From contig NC_134993.1 of NCBI RefSeq assembly GCF_050947335.1, positions 13,392,001 to 13,456,000 on the forward strand: a stretch of 64,000 bases of DNA, in the 5' to 3' direction. Source of the DNA: Megachile rotundata (taxonomy: Eukaryota; Arthropoda; Insecta; Hymenoptera; Megachilidae). A program made the translations under genes and the position numbers. Below the pieces are notes generated by a model, which was given only the letters and a program-made list of their open reading frames with translations, made no database searches and was not told where the DNA came from. Numbering within the stretch: the stretch's first letter is position 1; each line of letters starts with the position of its first letter. Positions 35,501-53,200 of the stretch are shown piece by piece.

Positions 35501-37735
35501 AGCACTTTGAAAATCTGTGAATTGTACAATTTACCGTGGTTTACAATTTGATCAGTAACCAACCTCGTTGATCACTCGATTCACTCGATCAATTCGCTGT
35601 TCCATAGGAATATGTCGGTCCATTCGAACCATAGCCTGGAATAGTAGATGTTCCTTGACGGTTAGAGTACCAACAAATAGGTCGTCCTGTTGGACGTATG
35701 CGGTCCTTGAGGTTAGTATCGTGGAGGAGACTCTTTTGCCGTTTGCAGCCATCACTCCGGAGACAGTTACTCCACGACCTGAGCGAAACGTTAGGGCGTT
35801 TAGTAACGTTGTTTTACCGGCTCCTGAGGATCCCATGATCACTAGTAATTCTCCTGGGTAGGCTACTCCACATACTGCAATAAATATATTAATTAATAAT
35901 TTGCTATTAACTAAGTTATTAAATTAATTATCTTAGAGAGGAAATACAAAACAATGTAATGTACAATATATTAGAATATATAATATATTCAATATATTGT
36001 ATACAATATATAAACACATGTATATACAATATGTTACATATATAATAATATTGTTTATGAGGTACACAATATATACTATTGTATACAATATATACATGAG
36101 GACCAATATATTCAATATATAAATATATTGTAACATATATACATACAATATATTACATATAAAATAATATTATTTATGAAGACCAAAGATTTTGAAACTC
36201 ATGTTCAAACATTATATGGTGTAAGACCTAAGTATCTGACAATTTATAAATGCATTCAAACTTGAAGAACAAGCTTGAAGACACAATGGTTTATTGCATT
36301 GTCTTACATATAAAATAATATTATTTATGAAGACTTGATTTTGAAAATCATATCTAAACATTATGTGATATAAAACCTAAGTATCTACTAACTTAGGAAT
36401 GCATTCAAACTTGAAGAACAAACTTGAAGACACAATGGTTTATTGCATTGTCTTGTGTAACCCCTGTACACTAATGCACTTGACCAAGTCAAAGCTGACC
36501 TTGTCAAGTCAGGCTTACCATCTTTCAACAGATGTCTTTGTTCGACCGGTCTCTTTCCCTTGAATAAGCCATTCCACGTTCTTTCGTTCTTTCTAACAAC
36601 GTACACGTTCAAATCACTCCAGGTATACGTAATCGATTCGTTTTCCGTATTTCCAATACTGCGGTTCGATGCGTGTGCTGTCACTAACGGAGTTACTGTT
36701 TCACCTAACATGGGCTTCAGATTAAACCACGTTTTCGAACTCGTTCCTTCCTAACAAACGTTGCAGCAAATTATTTATAAAACTTGTTAAACGGTGCGTT
36801 TAGTTTTTGGGGGGTTGAACATAATTTGGGTCAATTTGGTCAAATTTGGAAACTTTTATGTTGACAGATTTCAGATTTTACAATTTGCAAATTTGACAAA
36901 AGGTGCATTATTTAGTATTTGAGGGGTTGAACATAATTTGACCTATTTGCTCAGTTGATCAAATTTGAAAATTTCAACATTGACAGATTTCAGGTTTTAC
37001 AATTTGCAAATTTGACAAAAGGTGCATTATTTAGTATTTGAGGGGTTGAACATAATTTGACCTATTTGCTAAGTTGATCAAATTTGAAAATTTCAATGTT
37101 GACAGATTTCAGATTTTACAATTTGCAAATTTGACAAAAGGTGCATTATTTAGTATTTGAGGGGTTGAACATAATTTGACCTATTTGCTCAGTTGATCAA
37201 ATTTGAAAATTTCAGTGTTGACAGATTTCAGATTTTACAATTTGCAAATTTGACAAAAGGTGCATTATTTAGTATTTGAGGGGTTGAACATAATTTGAAC
37301 TATTTGCTCAGTTGATCAAATTTGAAAATTTCAACATTAACAGATTTCAGATTTGACAATTTGCAAATTTAACAATTTGAAAGTTTATAAAGTTGGAAAT
37401 TGAAAACATGTTTATTTATCTAATCCTGAACCGGGCGTAACCGAGCACGCTTTGCGTAACGTCCCCATCGCAGAATCGTGCACCTTTATCGCGTAATTAC
37501 AATAAATTTTCCTCCGCGACGTGATTCGCAGCGAAAAGCCATAAAAGAATAAAACGCACAGTGCAAGATTACGCGTCACTGTTTAATCTCTCCACTGCTT
37601 CCAATTTTCAACTTTACATTATTTTTACAAGATCTATAATCTTACCGATGAGATCGCATCGTACGAGACCGTTCGTTCATTATTCCCGATAGACACTTTG
37701 GAAATTAAGGGTTCGGTTTCTTCCGTAGCCGTCAT
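32537..37735 (-). CDS. w: White ABCG transporter (eye pigment precursor transporter)
   Basis: White partners with scarlet or brown to load tryptophan- and guanine-derived pigment precursors into granules. ATG at 37735 ([19 protein letters not shown]) in a 90 bp exon ends in phase 0 at 37646; exon 36519-36750 joins in phase. Nucleotide-binding domain: Walker [15 protein letters not shown] near 35815, [15 protein letters not shown] near 35690, signature [15 protein letters not shown] near 35360, Walker [15 protein letters not shown] near 35290 and [18 protein letters not shown] near 35100. The later exons match white closely: [69 protein letters not shown] and [17 protein letters not shown]. 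The stop TGA is at 32537. The signature has SGGEMKR where SGGERKR is usual. The introns carry several tandem arrays, listed separately. Confidence 0.96.
32660..32930. repeat. 13 bp minisatellite in the last white intron
   Basis: About 20 imperfect copies of GATTATCTTAGAA. It fills nearly the whole intron between the last two white exons, so array length directly sets intron length. Confidence 0.9.
33430..33895. repeat. C-rich/G-rich minisatellite in a white intron
   Basis: About twelve copies of CCCCAAATTCCCCATCTCTA-type units of 30-40 bp. The sense (minus) strand carries GGGG runs every 10-20 bases. The left part (33430-33530) holds the same words in the opposite orientation. Open frames here on both strands are repeat artefacts. 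Confidence 0.9.
34795..34995. repeat. TACATATGG / TATATTACTATATGTATG tandem repeat
   Basis: About five 35-40 bp units of alternating pyrimidine-purine sequence in a white intron. Confidence 0.75.
35935..36160. repeat. AT-rich self-complementary repeat (ATATTGTATACAATATAT)
   Basis: Repeated ATATTGTATACAATATA words that can pair with themselves, in the white intron between the exons at 35876 and 36519. Confidence 0.7.
36155..36455. repeat. Tandem duplication of about 150 bp in a white intron
   Basis: Two copies sharing CATATAAAATAATATTATTT, ATGCATTCAAACTTGAAGAA and GACACAATGGTTTATTGCAT. The copies start near 36155 and 36305, with roughly 10 percent divergence. The second copy ends about 65 bp from the exon that starts at 36519. 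Confidence 0.85.
36790..37380. repeat. 119 bp tandem repeat, about five copies, in white intron 1
   Basis: The landmark GGTGCATTATTTAGTATTTG starts at about 36902, 37021, 37140 and 37259, an exact 119 bp spacing. A diverged copy precedes at about 36792 and a partial one follows. Copies differ by only a few bases, which indicates recent expansion. Confidence 0.95.
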
Positions 37736-38855
37736 CTTCTACTTCAGTGTTCGAAAATTACATAAAGTCTTCGATCGGAAAATCGACCTTACTCTTCACT
37801 TTTACATGTTTTTATAAAATAACTATAATTTAAACCGATTGAAACTAACGAAAGGTAACGATACGAGTGCACCTTCCCGATTGAGGTGTCTTACGGGAGC
37901 TAGCCGCAAACCAAGTACACAACATTCTCGGATTGCTCGTGTCTCTCCTCTCCCACCGTCCGTCACTCCAACTTATGTAATGCGACTCCGCTGATCCGCG
38001 AGCTTACCGGACGGCCAATAACGGAATAAGAGAATTCACGTTACGACCTTCGTGTCTGTAATTACGAGATAATCACCGTCGCATCCCTTCTTCGATTTCA
38101 AATTACCATACTCGACGGCCACGATTATTTAAAACCTCTCTGTTCTCCCTGACGCCGTGGTAGCGAGCGAGCACGCTACTACGACGTTTTTCTTATGGGG
38201 CTAATGAAAACAACACGATGAAGAATAACTTCGTTTATTGTTATCGATACAATGGTACTCGGGGTTCTGACATTTGAACGATTCTCTCATCCGAACCATC
38301 GAACAAACATCCAGCCTTGAATGGAAAAATTACACGGACTGCTCGAATGACACAGCCACGATATTGCGGCGATAATTTGATACGATTATAAGCGGCATGT
38401 CACGAAGCGTTCCTTTCGAACGAGCCTTTTATTTTTGGAAAATTCCCCGTGCGATATCGGCCAATGATATGTACTGTATACGTATTCCGCTTTCCGTCTG
38501 ATCAAAGGGACAGAGAGGATTTGGGAAGATTTTCGTGTACGAACAAACGGATCGACCCCGGGAGGGTCGGACGGGCAGGCAGATGCGTGCGTGTGCGCTC
38601 GCAAAGGGAGATTGGAAAGAAAAATAAAGATGGAAATAATGTACCCGTGTATGTACGCGCTGGCTAACGTGTGCGCCAACGAGAAAGGCAACTGGCGGTG
38701 AACAACGATAAATCACCTTCGCAGATCACTCTTTCTCTTCTGTCTCTTCTTTTATCGCCAAGCATCCTATTATCAACGAGGCGCGAGACCTCGATCGTTC
38801 TCCTCCGTTGCGCCCTCTACTTCTGCTCTTCAGTATTCTCTATGAGCATACTCCT
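37736..38855. other. Region between white and the PI3-kinase gene
   Basis: White upstream sequence (white reads away to the left) and the PI3-kinase 3-prime flank. The open frames at 38386-38716 lack support. No other gene seen. Confidence 0.45.
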
Positions 38856-45281
<6,426 letters not shown>

Positions 45282-47274
45282 GATGTCAGATGTTTCGGAT
45301 AGTACGTGAAGAAATTCAATGAAATACGAAGAAAAATAGCTCGGATATAGTTAATTTGAGAAAGAAAAGCGAAGTGTACCGTTTAAGTCGCATCGCGACC
45401 AGAGATATCTTTCTTCCTTCGAGCAAAGTGTCCCCATCCGAATGGGACAAAAAGTCGCATCATAAAGAAAACGGTCACACGGTAAACGTTTCTATTTTAT
45501 GAACTTTTTTCCCCTCATTTTTATATTCGTACCTACACATATGTATATATATCTTTATATATACATATATATGTAAATGTATATATATACAGATATACAA
45601 TTTCAAATTTTATTCGAATCTTGATTTTATTCGCTTTCAAATTCAGGCGAACTAGTAAACTTGCATGGTTACTCGTGTATCGGCATTATCGATTGAAGTA
45701 AAAAAATGATACATCCTCGTCTACTGTTTACTTCAAAGCAAAGCAAAACTTTGTTTCACTCGAATCACGAATGAAAACTGCTTGCCTCTGTTTGCGATTA
45801 CAGGCAGTAGTCGGCCATTATTTCTACAAATGCATTCTACCTATACTCTATCTGTATATACGCATACAGATATACATGATGCGCGTATGAACTGACAAAT
45901 TAGTCTGTTTTTCTATTGGATGACATACCGATCGAATTGTTTGATACAATTGTTGACTGTTTCTCATCATTCAAAGTATGTATCCGAAGTATATTCAATT
46001 TACTAAGCAGCACCTATCTGCAACTATACAATGATCATTTAAAACATTTATCACATCGTAATTCTAATGTAGAATATAAAAATATACTGTACCTCGTGAG
46101 AGAAAATCTAACTAAACTATTTGCGCAGCGTGACAGCTAGGGAAATTTTCAACCACGTGATGTCTCTCTATATTCTGTTTTTACCTTCATGGTTATAGAT
46201 ATGCTAGGTAAAAATAAATGAACAGCGGGAACTGATGACATCGTAAACATGAGCGCTGTAAATACTATTATATCCAATTTCTGTATTATATTTATTAAAT
46301 ATATGAATATAGAACAAATACTTCTTCTAATGAATGAAATATGCTACAATCAAACAAAATTAGAAATCATGAAACTATATAAGCTCTAAGACTATATTTT
46401 TGACATCGTGATCGCCGCAATGTGCATGCGCGTTGTCATGGACTATGTTATATGTAGAACTGAAAGTGTGAACATGCGCAGAAAGAATCTGGTTGCATAC
46501 AGCATGACATTTTTTGAATTTTAAATAGAAAGAAAATATCCCTATATATCGCAGTTTCTGGCGTTGAATTATCGAGTTGTTTCGAGTACACAAGCCAATC
46601 AAACTTGGTTATATGATTTATATATAGTATTTTTTTCCATCTATATTTTGTCCAGCCTGTTATTTCTACAGTACTTCGAAATTACAAGAAATGCACAAGA
46701 ACTTTCTGTAATATATCGATCGATTCTCGAGATAGCGAAATTGCGACGTTGATTTCGTGTGTGCGATGCATTCTTATCAGTAATTGCTTATAATTATTGA
46801 TTGTTTAAACATAAAGAATTATGCAATCTGGTAATTATCCTACTTTCTATCATTTTGCTTGTTAAATTTTCAGGTGTTTATAAGCAGTGTTTATTCGATA
46901 ACCTCTTTGTTGATCAGTTTTTTGTATTGAGATATCCTATAACGGGTGAAGTTTACATGAAATTGATTTAAGAGGAATATTACGAAAAATGTTGATGTGT
47001 TCCTAACGACGTTCGGTGAACGTATCGTTTACATGCATGGTAAATGACAGCGCGTGTCTGTTTATGTCTGTCCTATTAACGGTAACTCCAACTTAACGAT
47101 CTAGGTATACAACTTAAATTTTTGTACAAGTTTAACACGTCTATAAACGTATACGATTAACTTATGTTTAAAAGAACAAAATGCAGTCAAATTTTAAATA
47201 TTTAATTCTATTATTTTGCTTTATTTATAGGTGGTGGTAGTGCTACGAATAAGTAGAAAACACCAGGTTTCAAG
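45282..47274. other. Divergent promoter region between PI3-kinase and Nup98-96
   Basis: The two genes diverge here, so both promoters and the Nup98-96 5-prime UTR should lie in this 2 kb. A splice acceptor (TTTATAG|GTGGTGG) at about 47230 suggests a spliced Nup98-96 leader. A non-ATG open frame at 45916-46140 has no recognised domain. Confidence 0.5.
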
Positions 47275-50200
47275 ATGTTTGGACAATCAGGGAATACGTC
47301 ATTCAGTAAGGAAATTAAATAATATTTGGTATTCATTTTGCATTATATTTAATACAACTATGTATTATTTCAGCTGGTTTCAACGCAGCAACGCAGTCCA
47401 GTCCATTTGGACAATCCGCGTTTGGTAAACCAATTACTACAACAAGCTTCGGCACTGGCACAGCACCAGTCTTTGGCAGCAACAATGCCTCTTTGTTTAG
47501 CTCAAAACCTGCAGGCTCTACCACTGGTGGCTTGTTTGGTAATACTACAACACCGCCTGCATTCACTCAACCATCTTTTGGAGGTATAAACCTTGTGTGA
47601 TAAATTGCTACTTTTTGAAAAACCTTGAGCTACTTATTAAACAGCAATAATACATTTCATTTCTTGTTTACAGGGTTTGGTACAACTAACACTAACACCA
47701 ATTTATTTGGTAGCCAGCAGACTGCAAGCACAAATCTTTTTGGTACAAATACTGCAACTTCTGCTTTTGGACAATCAAATAAGCCAGGATTTAATTTTGG
47801 TGGAAACTCTGGGACAAATTTATTTGGACAGCCCCAACAGTCGACTCAACAAACTACACCTTTTGGACAAACTAACACTGCTGGAAACACAAATTTATTT
47901 GGAACAACACCTGGTAAATATACCCTTTGATGTTTATGGTCTTGTGGACATCACTGTAATAGAATAGATGGAGAAGCTACAACATTAATATGTTTTCACA
48001 ATAACATAGGTTTTGGTAGTACAAATACCACCACCACTGCTATGACTGGTACTGTAGTTAAATTCACTCCTGTCATTACTACTGACTCCATGTCGAAAAA
48101 TGGTATATCTCACACAATATCGGCGAGACATTGCTGTATCGCATCGATGAAAGAATACGAATCAAAGTGTTACGAGGAGTTACGTTTCGAAGATTATTCC
48201 GTTGGACGAAAAGGTATTAATACGAGATAACCAAAATTTCTGTCCTTGTAAAATGAATTAAGATAGCTTTTGTTTGTATATTTAATTGTTTGGTGTACAT
48301 GTATATATATCGTTTGTATGTTTTCTTCGCTGGTCAGGGCCCAGTACAGGAATTTTTGGTACTCCCGCACAACCTTCACCTTTTGGTACTGCAGGGGCAG
48401 GTACTAGTACAGCAACGACGGGTAAACTATTATAATTTATCTTCGTATATTCATTAAACGCCGTATCTTTTAATAACATTCAATGCAGATGACTAAAAGA
48501 AATTTGATGACTTTTCTTTCACTTTAATTTACAATGTCCTTCCTTGTTTTGTTCAGGTTTTGGTGGAATGAGCAGTGGCTTTGGAACGACTACTCAATCT
48601 GGATCAAGTGGACTTTTCGGGAAGCCTATGACAAACTTTGGAACACCTGCTACTACAACTACGAATAACTTTGCTTTCAATTCTACTCCAAACACAAATT
48701 TATTTGGTAGTAACACTCAGAACAAACCATTCGGTAGTAAGTATTGATGTTTTTAAGTGCAATGCTATCGGTAGACTCGATAACGATCAAGTTGCAAGAC
48801 ATAGTAGGTTAGTTTTTACAAAATACAATTAGTTTCATCTACAGCAGCAGCGCCAACCCCACTTTTTGCAACCAGCAATACTAACCAAACTGCTGGTGCA
48901 GGTTTTGGTGGCATTAATACGGCACAGAACACCAGTTTTGGATCCACTTTTGGCTCGACTCAACCAAACCAGGTAATGGCAAGAAGAAATATTTATACGT
49001 GTTACACATGGGATCCATCGTAATTCTACTTATGTTTATAGAGTATTGGTTTGTTTAATCAAAACAAATCGGCTTTCAACGTACCAGCTACATCGTCCAG
49101 CACAGGATTCACCGCCTTCGGTCCACCCGCCAGTAATACGGGTACCTCCTTGTTCGGTACTAAGCCCGCTGGAACAACAGGGTTTGGAACGACACCTACT
49201 TTCGGTTCGACTACGACGTCCACTTTCGGGAATGCGACAGGTTTCACTGGTGGTCAAAATCCTGGTTCTTCGTTATTTAACACACCTTTTAAACCTGCAG
49301 GACAAACAACTGGGTTCTCTTTTGGTACTACTACTGCACCCACCACTGGACTTGGTATATTATTTAAATAAATAAATATAATTCATAGTTTCAATATAAT
49401 TAAATTTCTAATTTAAATTATTTCTTAGGCACAAATACAGGATTGCCATTAGGTGGTGGTAATACATTGTTTGGACAACAAAAGCCAGGAGGTTTATTCG
49501 GAAATACTGGAAGCAATACAACCTTTAATTCGTCGACATCTTTTGGATCTTCGACGTTCGGAACTGGCTTGAACGTTGGAAGTGGCATTGGAATGGGTTT
49601 AGTCGGCACCGGGTAAAGTATCGTATTTTTCGATTTATTTATATTTGAAGCATTTTCTTGTTTATCTGACACTTTTTTTAAATCTTATAATCTTTTTCCT
49701 CTGATCTGCTACCTTTCCCTGCCTCTCTTTCTTTTTCTGTCACAGAACCGCAAATAATCAAGTAAAGAGTTCTGGAACTGTACCTGTGCATCAACAAATT
49801 TTAGCTTTAGTATCAGCACCATTCGGCGATTCGCCGTTACTAAAGAACCTTCTACCGGTAAGAAATTAGGTTAGGTTCACCGTTTCTCAAACTTTGCATT
49901 CAAAAAATATATCTTGTATTTTAGGCTTCTGGCAAAACGGAAGAATTATTAAAGCCCGCAAATACACCTTCTAAAATAATAAACGGTGCGCAATACAAAG
50001 TCACAGCAGATAATAAATCTCCAAAAATCAAAGCTAAAGTGGTTACACCTGCCCAGTTATCAAAGGTAAGTCAAAGCGAATAAAATTATGAAATGTGCTT
50101 TATGTACGTATGATTTCTCGTAGAAGTCAATGTTCGAAGGCCTCGAGGATGAAGATCCGCTCTCCGAAGCGTTCCAGCCCCGTCCGAACGCGAAGCGCTT

Positions 50201-53200
50201 AGTGTTACGTCCAAAATCGATATCAAATTCCATAGTTTCGTCGTCAACGGAAAACTCACCGACTGGGAAAAGTGTGCAGGCTGGCAGAGCCGAGGAAAAG
50301 GACACTTTGTCGAACTCGTACATACAGAACACAACTGTCGAAAGCGTAGATAAAGAAAATCATAATCAGGATAATAACCGGCACTTAGCGAACGATCGGA
50401 GGTCCTCTACGTCTTGGTTGAAGACGAGTATTACGCGTAACTCGACGACAAAGAATTCGGACGATGACATATACGAGGGTGAACGCTCACCGTTCTCCGG
50501 TCCGAACGTGTCGTCCGAGGGAGTGATAAATAATACCATTACCGAACTGCGACCTTACGCTAACGCTAACCACGGAGATCACTCGTGTGCAGAGATCAAC
50601 ACTTCGGCTGACACTTCTCTGAAGAATACAAGTGCCAACGATAAGAATTGTACGGACAATATATCTCAGATCACCGACTCGAGTCACGAATTGGATGACA
50701 GTTCTTTCTCGATCAACCAAACGCCCAACTGGAAAATGAACGCAGCGAACGTAATACTGAAACGCGTGGGCTACTACACCATTCCACCGCTTGACAAATT
50801 GGACGATTACGTTCGCGGAGAAACGTGCATTGTACCACATTTCACGGTTGGCCGTACGGGTTATGGAAACGTGTATTTCCCCGACTCGTTTGATATATAC
50901 GGTCTTAATTTAGACGAGATCGTACATTTTCGACATAAAGAAGTTATCATTTATCCGGACGACGAGAAAAAGCCACCGGTCGGCCAGGGATTGAATCGAA
51001 AGGCACAAGTCACTCTGGACCGAGTTTGGCCGCACGATAAATCGCTGCACAAACCGATTACCGATCCTCGTCGATTGAGCGCAATGGATTACGAAGAAAA
51101 GCTACGGAGAGTGTCCGCGAAACACGACACTAGATTCCTCGAGTATCGACCTGAAACTGGCTCATGGGTTTTTAAGGTAATATTAATTATTTTTCTTTTC
51201 TTTATTCCAGTTTCTAACATATGTTTCCTGCAGGTGGATCATTTCTCAAAGTATGGTTTAAGCGATTCGGACGAAGACGACAGCAACGGCCCCCCCATAA
51301 ATGATCCAAAGAGATTGAAGCTATCTAATGCTGCACAAAAAACTGCAAATAAGTTAGAACAATCAAAAGTCCCTGTAAGTGTTATATTGTACGATTCTCA
51401 ACGTAGACCGTAATTACAACTTTTCTTTTATACAGAATCAAAACAAGGACGCTGCAGTTAATAACAAAGATGGCGTAGAGTTCTTTATGATCGACGGTGT
51501 TCTTTTTGATCGAAAAGCCACCAAACTTTATCGAAATCGATCTCATCGAACAGGTAAGTAATTCTGAAATATTTCATGACAAGGAGATAGTGAAGAACAT
51601 AAATCGTTTAGATCGCAAACAAGTTGAGGAACAACTACCGGTTAGTCCGACCGGAGATAATGCTCGTATTTTGGGCACTGACAGTCATAAGCTTCAACTG
51701 ATGAAGGCCAGTTTCTTTGACAGTAGCGACGAAGAAATTAACGAAGTTTATGATCAAGGTAAAAAATGATTCTATCCTATTTGCTGCTAATGTTTATTGA
51801 AATTAATTATGCTTTTATTTTAGATTCACATCGTGCCTTATTTCCTCCTGGTTACAAAGGTACTGTGAGAAGTTTCAATGACAGTCTGCAAAAACTAGAC
51901 GAAACTGAAAAATATGAATTGACTTATAGTCCAACACCTCGATTGAATTTGACAGTGCAGCGCACGCAATCTATGATTTACGACGATGAACCGATAATTT
52001 CGAAGACAGGTAAAATTGCGAAACATTACTAATATGCAAGTTATATTAAGTATAACGATATTTGTATTGTAGGTAGCAAGTTGAAGGACATTACACCCAC
52101 GAAAACTTCAATGATCTACAGAAAAAGTTTCCCCGATCCACTGATAACTCCGGTAACCTCAATTTTGAAATTACGTTCAGAAGTGATCCCATTTTCCAAG
52201 TCTATTATACATATGCTCGAAGCTCGATGTATTGCTGGAACTGGTAAAATATCCATCGATTATTTTCTTCGTAACAAATTTCTACTCATACAAACGATAC
52301 ATAAACGTACGTTCGTTTAAAGAGATACAGTTTGGAAGAAAGTTTAAACCAAGTTGGGGACGTGGCTTGACGTTGCTCACACTAAGTACGCAAGAGCAGG
52401 CAGTCAAAGTGTTGTTACACAGTCCGTTCAAGGAAATTGGATCTTACGTTGGAGGTCGTGCATTGGAAGATACATCGTCTGCTGCGATAGTTCAACGCAT
52501 ACAGATTTTAGGTGGTAGTGGAACAGACGAAGAGCAGGAGATATTAACAACTGCACTTTCTTCATTCAAGAAAAGTATAGAAGGCCATCTGAAACTGCAG
52601 TTGGCGCAACGTCTGATAAATCACGAAGCAGATTGTCCCTTGTTCGTTGTGGACACAAATGTGAACAAAGCGAGTATCGCTTTGCATGAACATTGTAGCT
52701 TAGCGGAAGAATTCGCTGATCAAGATCGCAAAGATTGTTTCGCTGCATACGTTGTTAACGTTTGGAAGCTTTGTGTCGCTCTTTGGGGTATTCTACCCGA
52801 GTTAAGCACAGGTATGCTTTACCCATAAATATTTAAATCTCGTTACTATTTCCTCTTCGCTTTTAGAAAACACAGGAGATCACGCTGTCGTGGTAGCACG
52901 TAGAGAAGCTATCGGGGAATGGTTAAAAAATTTTATACGTAGGTCATTGGAACAGCAGAAAGATACCAACATCACTAACGACGAAAGGATTTTGCTTTTG
53001 TTATCCTGTATGTACAAAACACTGTCTTATTTTCTGTAACGATTTTTGTTAATTTTGTTCTATTTTCATAGCTTTCGAATTGGAGGAAGCATGCGAAGCT
53101 GCGCGAAAAACAGGCGATCACTGTTTAGCTCTATTAATGGCTCAACTGCGCAGCGGAATGCCCGTAAAAGCTTTAATAAAGCACCAAATTGCTTTATGGC

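Noticed and set aside
32660..37380. Regular repeats that could suggest a CRISPR array
   Set aside because: Units are directly abutting without unique spacers and lie in introns of a eukaryotic gene.
45916..46140. Open frame containing DDIPIELFDTIVDCFSSFK between PI3-kinase and Nup98-96
   Set aside because: It begins with TTG rather than ATG, no convincing acceptor precedes it, and no family was recognised. It remains possible as a small exon but is not supported.
51490..51770. Apparent frameshift in Nup96 between the frames ending SHRTGK and IEIDLIEQ
   Set aside because: A 58 bp intron (51554-51611, GAACAG|GTAAGT to TTTAG|ATCGC) joins the two frames in phase, giving SHRTDRKQVEEQLP. No indel is needed.
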